Assembly (NCBI GenBank): GCA_963682025.1
Contig: OY821517.1
Coordinates: 294,754,344-294,818,343, forward strand
Source of the DNA: Cordilura impudica
Lineage: Eukaryota; Arthropoda; Insecta; Diptera; Scathophagidae
Direction of reading: 5' to 3'
Length of the DNA: 64,000 bases
Below, in pieces: positions 55,570-64,000 of this stretch. Both the position numbers and the translations under genes were made by a program. The notes under the pieces were generated by a model. The model had not been told where the DNA came from. It saw only the letters and a list, made by a program, of their open reading frames with translations, and did not search any database. Position 1 is the stretch's first letter. Each line of letters begins with the position of its first letter.

Positions 55570-57751
55570 TGGTAACGTATCGTAAAGATAGCGTCATGTG
55601 CAATATTATTCGGTTATGGGCAAACCTAACCCGCATATTCGAACTCTTCCTTATCGGCACATCTTTTACCACCGATCCATTTTTCAAGTTTGAAAATAAA
55701 AAATAATCCGAAGGAGCTAAATCTGGCGAATAATGTGGGTGATAAAGAAATTCGAACTTTAATCACAGATTTTGTCAATTGCAATAGTGGCTGTTTGATC
55801 GGGTGGATTATCTTAATAAAACAACACTTTTTTTCAGTCTTTATTCCTTAATTTCATCACTTGAATGCAGCAATAATTTAGCATAATACTCGCCGTAGAT
55901 AGTTTTTCCTTTTTAAACTCTTTCTTTTAACTCATACTCTCTATCTGTCTGTCGTGGGTGGACCCCATTCCCCCTCATCCAATTGATCTGAAACTTGGCC
56001 CATAGTCTTGTTGTGACTAAAGATTATTTTTGGGGCAGTCACGCACAGTCACGCATAGTCACGCGCAGTCACGGGGTGATCCAAATGTCATTTCCCCTCA
56101 TCCGATCGATCTGAAACATAGTCCATACACTTGTTGTGAAAAAAAAGATAAATTTTGACTTAGTCACGCACAGTCGCGCATTGTTACGCGCACTCACGTA
56201 GTGATGTAAACCCCATTTCCCCTTATCCGATCGATCTGAAACTTGGTCCATATACTTGCTGTGGAAAAAAGATTAACTTTGACTTATTCACGCATAGTCA
56301 CGCATGGTAACGCGCAGTCACGTAGTGATCTAAAACCCATTTTCCCTTATCCGATCGATCTGAAACTGGATCGATAGACTTGCTGTGAAAAAAGATTAAC
56401 TTTGACATAGTCACGCACAGTCACGCATAGCCACGCACAGTCATGGAGTGATCTAAAGCCCATTTCTCCTTATCCGACCGATCTGAAACTTGGTCGATAG
56501 AATTGCTGTGAAAAAAGATTAACTTTGACATAGTCGCGCACATTCACGCATAGCCACGCACAGTCATGGAGTGATCTAAATGTAATTTTCCTTCAACCGA
56601 TCGATCTGAAACTTGGTCCATAGTCTTGTTGTGACTATAGATTAATTTTAGGGTAGTCACGAATAGTCACGCGCAGTCACAGGGTGATCCAAATGTCATT
56701 TCCCCTCTTCCGATCGATCTGAAACTTGGTGCATACACTTGTTGTGAAAAAAAGATTAACTTTGACTTAGTCACGCACAGTCACGCAAAGTCACGCAGAG
56801 GCACGAAGTGATTTAAAACACATTTCCACTTATCCGATCAATCTGAAACTTGGTCGATAGACTTGCTGTGAAAAAATAATAACTTTGACATAGTTACGCA
56901 CAGTCACGCTTAATCACGCCCAGTCACGGAGTGATTTAAACCCCATTTCCCCTCATCCAAACAATCTGAAACTTGATCCATAGAAGTGCTGTGACCACAG
57001 ATTAGTTTTAAAATAGTGACGCAAAGTCACGCAGTCACGGAGAGATTCAGGACTCATATGCATAAAGAAAGAAAGTGTTTTAATAAAAACATTGTTTTTA
57101 TGGGTTAGATTATTGAAGGTAATCAATAAAATTATCCGACACGCATACCAAAAAAGACACGATTCTACCATTTCAGTCCACTCATTTGACTGTTCCTTTG
57201 CCTCAGGTGTGACAACCATTTCCTATCTATGGTTACGAATCGACTCCAAAACTAGGCTTTACTGCGGTGATATATCGCTAAACACTAAATTGCTATTGTG
57301 AGCAACAGCGGCAGCCATCTTGTGGACAGCTTTCTCATCTTCAAATTGTCGGTTAATATGATATAGAACTTTAATGTATGGAACTTGTAGAAATGCCTAT
57401 CATATCAGCTAGCTCACCCACCTTCAACCGACGATTATTCAATACCACATTGTTGATTTTTTATCCGTTTCTGGCATGACAACCTTAATTGGTCGACCAC
57501 TACGGTGTTCATCTTGACAGATCAAACGGCCTCGTTTAAGCTCTGCCGTCCAATATTTTATAGTCGTAAAGGAAGAAGCAGACTCTTCCAGAGCAGAATC
57601 TAGCTCGGCTTTAATATTAGCTGGACTGAGACCATTCAAATGAAAGTATTGAATTACAAGTTTCTTTACAAATTCACTGAGATCGTTTATTTTTGATGGC
57701 TATATATATCTATATTATAGTCGGGATGTTCTAGGACCACCCTCGTATATA
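55570..57751 (-). pseudogene. mariner (DD34D group) transposase relic, split by a satellite element
   Basis: The minus strand from 57751 starts with the terminal repeat ACGAGGGTGGTCCTAGAAC. YFHLNGLSPANIKAELDSAL and YWTAELKRGRLICQDEHRSGRP (first helix-turn-helix and GRP hinge) follow, then a damaged second helix and TPEAKEQSNEWTEMVES (after the first catalytic Asp). Around 57115 come W-x-A-x-RII and a DYLQ remnant. Translation resumes at 55915 with KGKT-x-YGEYYAKLL, then QDNPPDQTAT (second Asp) and SPDLAPSDYFLF-like sequence near 55700. The two halves abut exactly across the satellite element, so that element inserted into the mariner gene. Frames are broken throughout. Confidence 0.8.
55917..57114 (+). 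repeat. TCACGCACAG satellite element, about 9 units, complete
   Basis: The largest array. CTCTTTCTTTTAACTCATAC and CTATCTGTCTGTCG at the left, then roughly 120-base units (AGTCACGCACAGTCACGCAT, GATCTAAA-CCCATTT, TCATCCGATCGATCTGAAAC, TTGCTGTGAAAAAAGATTAA). It ends ATGCATAAAGAAAGAAAG and TTTTTATGGGTTAGATTA. Flanking mariner coding sequence defines both borders to within a few bases. Confidence 0.88.
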
Positions 57752-57959
57752 TAATATAAGTATGTATATGTATGTATATATACGATGATAGTGTCAGCTA
57801 TAACTAAGAAGTGCCTATTAGGAAGACACGTTGGATGCCTCCGATACTCATCGAATGATTTTTATCGAAACTGCTTGGTGGTAGTGGAAGTGAAGGGTAC
57901 CAAGCATTAACCCTGATATTTCTCCAGAATTAAATGATCTCACTGATCTATCGAATGTT

Positions 57960-58480
57960 AATGTATTACATTTCAAATGCTTCATAAGGTGATGAAAGTG
58001 ATGAAAGTGATTCTACGGTGGGGGCTAAGAGTAAAAGTATATATTGACCGAAAATTTCGAGGTGAGAAAACTCTCCGCAACATGGGTACTGCGGTTGCTC
58101 ACAAGAGAACAAAAACAACGTCGTGGAAATGTTTCAATAGAGTGTTTGTCGATGTTTCACCACAATAAAGCCGAGTTTTTGTGTCGATTAGTAACTATTG
58201 ATGAGACATGGTTCCACTACTTCACACCTTAGATAAAGGAACAGTCAAAACGGTGGACTGAAATGGGAGAATCGTGTTCAAAGATGTCGAAGAGAGTTCC
58301 ATCTGCTGGTAGAATGCGGTCGAAAAATTTTTGCTTATTGTCTTGAAAAAGGAGAAACAATCAACGGCGAGTATTATGTTAACTTATTGCAGAGTTTATG
58401 TGATAAAATTCCACATTTGGCGACTACTTTAAGGAGCTAGAAAGTTCTTACTATAAACAGGTTGTTGTTGGGAGCAAAGT
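57960..58480 (+). pseudogene. mariner transposase relic, central part
   Basis: The plus strand gives TENFEVRKLSATWVLRLLTREQKQRR (as overlapping frames at 58040-58130), NVSIECLSMFHHNKAEFLCR and VTIDETWFHYFTP, which contains the first catalytic Asp. Then come EQSKRWTEMGESC, VPSAGR and a scrambled KNFC-LL stretch, and INGEYYVNLLQSLCDKIPHL near 58370. The second and third Asp region is missing, and a short C-terminal piece (DYFKELESSYYK) follows directly. It is related to, but distinct from, the copy at 55.6-57.7 kb and in opposite orientation. The region 57752-57959 between them is unassigned. Confidence 0.75.
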
Positions 58481-58489
58481 TATATCATA

Positions 58490-59710
58490 AAGTTACTAGT
58501 TCGCCAGTGACGGTTGATACTTCGCCCATGCCTATAACCTACCTCCAAGTGGTACTCCCGGGCAACGCTAGACAAAGCCAGTTAATGCTTGTGATTATTC
58601 CTAGCGGCTAAGGTTAAGGTCAGGTCCACCAAGTACTATTCTATTTGGGGAATAACTTGGTAGCGGCTAGTATGTGGCCAGACTGGCAACATAGCCTTAC
58701 CTTAAACTATAAACTATAACTGGGTGAGCTATTGAGCCCAAGGTTACCTCACAGCGTTGTCAAAGTCAAAGGCAGCACAAGCAAAAACATAAAACTGGAG
58801 GTGTCAAAACCTACCAGATGAAATGATTGTCACATCCCATAATTGTGTTGGTGTCCCAAGGTGCAAATATTGGTAAAGATGTTACATGAGCGAAAAGGAG
58901 GCCGGGTGTGGGTGCGTCAGTGATCCTGACAAGAAATCATGACGGAGGAATTTAAGCGAGAGTGTGGGTCCAAGATGAGTCAAAGGCGTTTGAGGCAGGT
59001 GCACATGTCAATACAACGTCCAAGACGAGTCGGAGACCAGTTGAAAAGCGAAGTACGGAACGTTGACGTGAGCATCATCTAGCATGATGGCGACAATTAG
59101 TAAGTTCGGAGCGTAGTAGACGGATGAAGATGTGAGTCGAAGAATCAAGTCGTTAATGGGTGAGCCTGTACCAGTTCGAGCAAAGATGACCATTACGATA
59201 GTATTATTAGACCAGAGTGTTGGATGGAAGACGAGTCCAAGGGTGCTTGAGTCATTTGACAAAACAGCGTTCCGCGGATGAGACAGATTTCGGTTGAAAA
59301 GTTGATACGGAACGTTGTACATATCAGGGCCACCTGATAATAGCAGCTAGTAAGAACGAACGTAGTAGACAAATGTGCGGCTATTGAAGGTATGTGTTTT
59401 TGCAAGTGCTGTTGATGACCGACAACAAAGTGTTGTACCCTTAAATAGCTTTTTTGGGAACGGCTCCTCGGGTAGTTTCGTGGTGGCTGTGGTAGCCCAA
59501 AATCGCGGGAAGAACACAGTTAGACCCGGAGTTCAACCGGGTTCTATGACCCACAGAGTAGACGGCTTTTAGATCGGGCCAACCCAATAGCAAAGGGAGG
59601 AGAGTGTGCCAATTCATCTCTCCTAGCTTGCTATCCATCCATTGTATCTCACCTAGTGCTAAAACCACCGTGTGGTTAAGCCGACAAGACAGGCACGCAC
59701 GTAAAACCAT
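58490..59710. other. GC-richer segment with internal direct repeat, unidentified
   Basis: Composition differs sharply from the AT-rich surroundings. Phrases repeat about 240 bases apart: AGTTGAAAAGCGAAGTACGG and GGTTGAAAAGTTGATACGG, each followed by AACGTTG; also GACGAGTC and GTAGTAGAC. It ends near ACAAGACAGGCACGCACG. No open frame carries a recognised domain; the frames at 59008-59710 are short and on both strands. It could be the 5' UTR of a LINE with tandem promoter monomers, or another non-coding element. Confidence 0.4.
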
Positions 59711-60489
59711 ATGACTTATAAACAGGGTATCGAAGATCTGGAATATTTATAAAAGTAGATTATGTTAAGAAATAAAGAAAATTTTTCCAAATTTGATATG
59801 TATTCTTCGTTAGCTCGGGTTGTTCTGCGTCCGCCCACGTATACGTATGTAATAATCATGCAAAACAATGATCAGAAGGAAAATGAAAGTCAAAAGCTGA
59901 AGGTTTTTTTTTGGATAGATACTATTCGTGTTATAAAAAATTGACGGTTTAGAGTTTCCGGAATGAGTATGGATCCAAAAATAATCAGATCTAAAACATT
60001 TAATCGTGTCACTTTTTACATTATAAAAGCATATGCAAACCAAATTTGACAAAAACATAGTATGCCCTGTCGTGCTGCGCTACGACTTTCCGAGACTTAT
60101 TGACATTTATGTTTTCATAATGTTTCCTTCGAAGTTTGTATTGATCAATTAAACATTTTAATTAATTTATTTTATATATTTTTTTTTAATTTTAATGCTT
60201 TCTAATATCTACTAACGTCGGGAGAAAATTGTAAACCTTAGTTTACATTAAAATTGAGACCGAACCAGCCGTTTTTTAGAGAAAAAAATTTTTGCCAAAA
60301 GCTAAAAATTAAATAACAATACAATACTTTTTGTTTTGTCATTCAATGTAAACATTATAGAATTTTTCGGCGTTCCTCATCTGGAGTAAGCTACATACAT
60401 ATAGCTGCCCTTGAGAAAAATATGGATTTTCAAAATTAAATCCGGTAACACTTAACGATGGTCTTGGATTTAGAATATCTAATGTACTC
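59711..60489. other. AT-rich stretch
   Basis: Short frames only, none recognised. Contains CCAATCTG-like and GTAAACATT phrases without repeat partners here. Confidence 0.35.
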
Positions 60490-60660
60490 GTGCAAAGTGG
60501 CAATTTTTTATTTGAGCGATTTTTGGTTTTGGCGATTTTTGTTTTTGGCGATTTTTGAATTTTTCGATTTTTGATTTTGAAGATTTTTGTTTTTGCGATT
60601 TTTGGTTTGGTGACTTTTGAATTTGGCGATTCCGCCCAATATTTTCCACGACTACTCACA
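60490..60660 (-). repeat. GGCGATTTTTG minisatellite, second copy
   Basis: Tandem GGCGATTTTTGTTTTT units ending CCACGACTACTCACA, as at 6036-6240. On the minus strand it stays open from MSSRGKYWAESPNSK through repeated K-x-KIAKTK-type units to about 60510, but the low-complexity Lys/Thr repeat and the broken second copy argue against a gene. Confidence 0.75.
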
Positions 60661-61143
60661 TCTATATATTAATACGTGAAGGTAAATTTTTAGTTCCCTT
60701 TTTAAGCAATATGCGGGCATGGAGGAGTGTGAAAATTGGCATAGTTATAGTTCATATGGAGGAGAAGCTGAGAATGATAAAATTTATGTTTAATCTCTCT
60801 TAAAAATATATTAAATTAAATAAAATAAAATATTTATAACAATTCGTTACACCCTGTTAATGCGAATGATTTAAATTATATATCAGACGCTCTGTATTGA
60901 ATTGTGAATTTGCTAAAATTGATTAATAGTATTTTTTGCTTTACTTAAAGTAAAAACATTTGATCTTGAGCCTGAATAATTTCAAACTCAATCATTGATT
61001 AACATACCTCTAGGCTCATTTAAATATTCATAAATTTTTTATATATGTACATAGATTAAAAAAACATTGGAAGACAAAAATTTAATGAAAAAAAAATATT
61101 TCCTAGAATTTTCACTTGAATTTCGAGTGCTGGGTTATACTAG
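60661..61143 (+). mobile_element. Helitron-like element H2, complete copy
   Basis: TC start (TCTATATATTAATACGTGAA), hairpin CTTGAATTTCGAG and CTAG end at 61140-61143, between an A and a T. The flanks CTACTCACA and TTGGTAATTA are joined directly at 6232-6250, so the pre-insertion site is visible in the window. It lacks the Tc1 insertion found in the other H2 copy and has an extra 90-base block at about 60930-61000. Confidence 0.92.
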
Positions 61144-61374
61144 TTGGTAATTATTGTATTTGTCAAAAGTTTCAAGACGTTCGCATTTGTAGTACTTTAA
61201 TTTTTATCGGACTACGCACATATCTAATGGACTCGTGCAAAGTGTAGAGGCTTTCTCTTGTATAGTACACTAGATAATTATATAATATATTTTCTTTATA
61301 TGAACGGCGCTTCGACTAATCACATGAAACTAATCATGCAAAGTCACAGGCTCTCACTTCCACAGCACTCCAGA
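61144..61374 (+). repeat. Dispersed 'gccacgccc-type' repeat, host of the rosa-type element
   Basis: TTGGTAATTATTGTATTTGT and TTTCAAGAC match 6241 onward. The repeat is interrupted at 61376 by the rosa-type transposon and continues at 62685. Confidence 0.55.
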
Positions 61375-61376
61375 TA

Positions 61377-62682
61377 ACGGGTGATTTTTTTGAGGTTAGG
61401 ATTTTCATGCATTAGTATTTGACAGATCACGTGGGATTTCAGACATGTTGTCAAAGAGAAAGATGCTCAGTATGCTTTGACATTTCATCATGAATAGACT
61501 TACTAACGAGCAACGCTTGCAAATCATTGAATTTTATTACCAAAATCAGTGTTCGGTTCGAAATGTGTTTCGCGCTTTACGTCCGATTTATGGTCTACAT
61601 AATCGACCAAGTGAGCAAACAATTAATGCGATTGTGACCAAGTTTCGCACTCAGTTTACTTTATTGGACATTAAACCAACCACACGAATGCGTACAGTGC
61701 GTACAGAAGAGAATATTGCGTCTGTTTCTGAGAGTGTTACTGAAGACCGTGAAATGTCGATTCGTCGCCGTTCGCAGCAATTGGGTTTGTGTTATTCGAC
61801 CACATGGAAGATTTTACGCAAAGATCTTGGTGTAAAACCGTATAAAATACAGCTCGTGCAAGAACTGAAGCCGAACGATCTGCCACAACGTCTAATTTTC
61901 AGTGAATGGGCCCTAGAAAAGTTGGCAGAAAATCCGCTTTTTTATCGACAAATTTTGTTCAGCGATGAGGCTCATTTCTGGTTGAATGGCTTCGTAAATA
62001 AGCAAAATTGCCGTATTTGGAGTGAAGAGCAACCAGAAGCCGTTCAAGAACTGCCCATGCATCCCGAAAAATGCACTGTTTGGTGTGGTTTGTACGCTGG
62101 TGGAATCATTGGACCGTATTTTTTCAAAGATGCTGTTGGACGCAACGTTACGGTGAATGGCGATCGCTATCGTTCGATGCTAACAAACTTTTTGTTGCCA
62201 AAAATGGAAGAACTGAACTTGGTTGACATGTGGTTTCAACAAGATGGCGCTACATGCCACACAGCTCGCGATTCTATGGCCATTTTGAGGGAAAACTTCG
62301 GAGAACAATTCATCTCAAGAAATGGACCGGTAAGTTGGCCACCAAGATCATGCGATTTGACGCCTTTAGACTATTTTTTGTGGGGCTACGTCAAGTCTAA
62401 AGTCTACAGAAATAAGCCAGCAACTATTCCAGCTTTGGAAGACAACATTTCCGAAGAAATTCGGGCTATTCCGGCCGAAATGCTCGAAAAAGTTGCCCAA
62501 AATTGGACTTTCCGAATGGACCACCTAAGACGCAGCCGCGGTCAACATTTAAATGAAATTATCTTCAAAAAGTAAATGTCATGGACCAATCTAACGTTTC
62601 AAATAAAGAACCGATGAGATTTTGCAAATTTTATGCGTTTTTTTTTAAAAAAAAGTTATCAAGCTCTTAAAAAATCACCCGT
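61377..62682 (+). mobile_element. rosa-type (DD41D) mariner transposon, intact
   Basis: Terminal repeats ACGGGTGATTTTTTTGAGG and, inverted, ACGGGTGATTTTTTAAGAGC; TA duplicated at 61375-61376 and 62683-62684. The 1306-base unit contains one uninterrupted transposase. Both ends and the gene are intact, so it could be recent or still mobile. Confidence 0.95.
61490..62575 (+). CDS. rosa-type DD41D mariner transposase, full length
   Basis: 361 codons starting ATG at 61490, 113 bases inside the left terminal repeat. Residues 1-130 form two helix-turn-helix motifs (LTNEQRLQIIEFYYQNQCSV; IRRRSQQLGLCYSTTWKILR) for terminal-repeat binding. The DDD catalytic triad is D159 (LFSDEAHFW), D252 (FQQDGATCHTA) and D294 (LTPLDYFLWG); 41 residues lie between the last two, the rosa spacing (known from Ceratitis rosa). 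WVPGH-type or zinc motifs are absent, as expected. The C-terminus SRGQHLNEIIFKK is shared with the relics at 1.5-2.1 kb and 5.2-6.0 kb. The enzyme cuts and pastes its own element at TA sites in the nucleus. Expression is not known. Confidence 0.95.
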   Translation: MNRLTNEQRLQIIEFYYQNQCSVRNVFRALRPIYGLHNRPSEQTINAIVTKFRTQFTLLDIKPTTRMRTVRTEENIASVSESVTEDREMSIRRRSQQLGLCYSTTWKILRKDLGVKPYKIQLVQELKPNDLPQRLIFSEWALEKLAENPLFYRQILFSDEAHFWLNGFVNKQNCRIWSEEQPEAVQELPMHPEKCTVWCGLYAGGIIGPYFFKDAVGRNVTVNGDRYRSMLTNFLLPKMEELNLVDMWFQQDGATCHTARDSMAILRENFGEQFISRNGPVSWPPRSCDLTPLDYFLWGYVKSKVYRNKPATIPALEDNISEEIRAIPAEMLEKVAQNWTFRMDHLRRSRGQHLNEIIFKK

Positions 62683-62684
62683 TA

Positions 62685-63214
62685 TATGAAATTTAATAGT
62701 TACTTTGTATGGGGAGTGCCACGCCCATTGGTATGATCCCACCAACTACTCACATTAATAATAGATGACCTAAGACTGATTTGACACTAAAAGTTCACTT
62801 TATATGGGAGTTGCGACGCCCACTAAAAATATCAAACAAATGTATAGTCTGTGCCCATCGTAAAGAACAATTCTAAATATTGGAACCAAAATTTTTATAA
62901 TCAGATGAGTAGTTACAGAGACTATGTCCTACAAACAAACACACATTACATCTTTATTATATTAGTAAGTATAGATTTATTTTATTTTGTTTGAGGCAGA
63001 ATATTCTACTTAAATTTTTTACCAATATCCCGGCTAGCTAGAACTCTGCACTCACGATTTACCTAAATTCGATGACAGTATATTACCATGATCTGATCAT
63101 TATTTCTTTCAACTCCAGACTAACTGTGGCTCTGAAACTTTGAACATTATTTTATCAATTTCTACATAATCTGTTCATTATTTTAGCGGTTAACCTAAAA
63201 TCCTATCTTAAATT
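62685..63214 (+). repeat. Dispersed 'gccacgccc-type' repeat, right part, then unique DNA
   Basis: GGGGAGTGCCACGCCCATTG, GGGAGTTGCGACGCCCACT and the terminal phrase TTATTATATTAGTAAGTATA at 62952-62971. From about 62975 to 63214 no repeat partner or gene was seen. Confidence 0.5.
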
Positions 63215-64000
63215 TTTATACCCTATACCACTATGTGGTTTGGGTATAATGACTTTGTGCTGCTGTTTGTAACAACCAAAAATATTTGACCTAGACCCAT
63301 CTTTAATTATACCGATCGAATCAGAATCACTTTCTGAGTTGATTTAACAATGTCCGTCCGTCCGTCCGTCCGTCCGTCCGTCCGTCCGTCCGTCCGTCCG
63401 TCCGTCTGTGTGTCCATGTAAAGCTTGTAATCAAACTGCAGGTCGCAAATATGAATGTATTTTGATGAAATTTGGTATATAAGCTTTTATCGGCCATGGG
63501 ATGAACGCTATTGAAATTGGTGAGAATCGGTCCATGTTCAGACCTAGCCCCCATACAAATTACCCATATGAAATCGACATAAATTGCCATAAGATCCAAA
63601 TTGTCATATAGATCTTACTCAAATTGGGTTTGTATGCGTTCATTACATCCACTAATGAGTAGTCCAAAAATGATCCCTTTGGCCCCATATAGAGCTGCTT
63701 CCCGATCTTCACTTAAATCTATTAAAAACAAAAATATTGCACTGATTCTTCTCAAATTTTGTTTGTACATATTTTTGCAAAATACAAGAGACTTTACCAA
63801 ACATGATCAGGATCGGTCCATTTTTGGACCTAGTCCCTTTATAGATCTAGCATCCGATATGAACTTTTTCATGTCTGCAGTCAAAAAAATTAATAAAAAT
63901 TAGACTCAAATTTGGTTTTTGCTTATTTTCTATGTTCAGTTAGTTGGGCCTAAGAGATAGGGCATGGTATAGGGTATCGTATAGTCGGTCTAGACCGACT
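63215..64000 (+). repeat. R780 repeat, best full copy, reaching the window end
   Basis: TATACCCTATACCACTATGT, TATAATGACTTTGTGCTGC, a (GTCC)n tract of about 13 units at 63352-63405, GTAATCAAACTGCAGGTCGC, CTTCCCGATCTTCACTTAAA, then the palindrome from 63982, cut by the window edge. It encodes nothing: frames on both strands differ between copies. Confidence 0.92.

Noticed and set aside
59008..59710. Frames in the GC-richer segment as host exons
   Set aside because: Short, on both strands, over an internal direct repeat, without splice or domain support.

Overview
The window looks like a piece of a higher-fly (Diptera, probably calyptrate) genome. It is strongly AT-rich, carries no recognisable host gene, and is packed with families typical of dipterans: DD41D (rosa-type) and DD34D mariners, Tc1 relics, Helitron-like elements, I-type LINEs, a hAT, a Transib, an errantivirus-like remnant, and short dispersed repeats carrying (GTCY)n proto-microsatellites of the kind described for mini-me elements. 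No tRNA, rRNA, CRISPR or bacterial feature was seen. The species call is inference.

Layout. 0-7.8 kb: end of a Helitron-like repeat, a Transib C-terminal relic, two DD41D mariner relics, an RNase H scrap and minisatellites. 7.8-12 kb: a Helitron-like element, a 5'-truncated I-clade LINE with a long open frame, and a decayed LINE on the opposite strand. 14-15.1 kb: a foldback element made of short 'TTTCCCGAA' repeats around a FLYWCH zinc-finger relic. 15.3-25.6 kb: a non-coding repeat ('scaffold A') filled by a hAT with a perfect 8-bp target duplication, a MITE, one end of a long-TIR transposon and a nearly complete Transib whose ends look like V(D)J recombination signals. 26-28.3 kb: a hAT C-terminal relic abutting a Helitron-like element that is split by a Tc1 element. 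28.5-34.3 kb: a tandem-repeat element split by an errantivirus-like env/LTR remnant, then a broken but spliced copy of a widespread uncharacterised insect/cnidarian gene family with a MITE in its intron. 34.8-42.5 kb: Helitron, MITE, Tc1 and mariner relics, a satellite array, unique AT-rich DNA. 42.5-49 kb: 'scaffold B', a second copy of scaffold A, holding a 2.7-kb transposon with about 550-bp inverted repeats and two tandem copies of a 780-bp repeat (called R780 here). 49-64 kb: more R780 copies, a PIF/Harbinger scrap, a short TIR element and a mariner, both hosting satellite arrays, an unexplained GC-richer segment (58.5-59.7 kb), a Helitron with its empty site visible elsewhere in the window, and an intact rosa-type mariner (61.4-62.7 kb).

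The reading frames do not form a pathway; they are generations of mobile elements inserted into one another. Only the rosa-type mariner looks capable of activity, and the I-type LINE is open but lacks its 5' half. The most informative material is structural: RSS-like Transib ends, natural empty sites, satellites growing inside transposons, and two repeat families that share a hairpin-plus-CTTACTTGTTT terminus.
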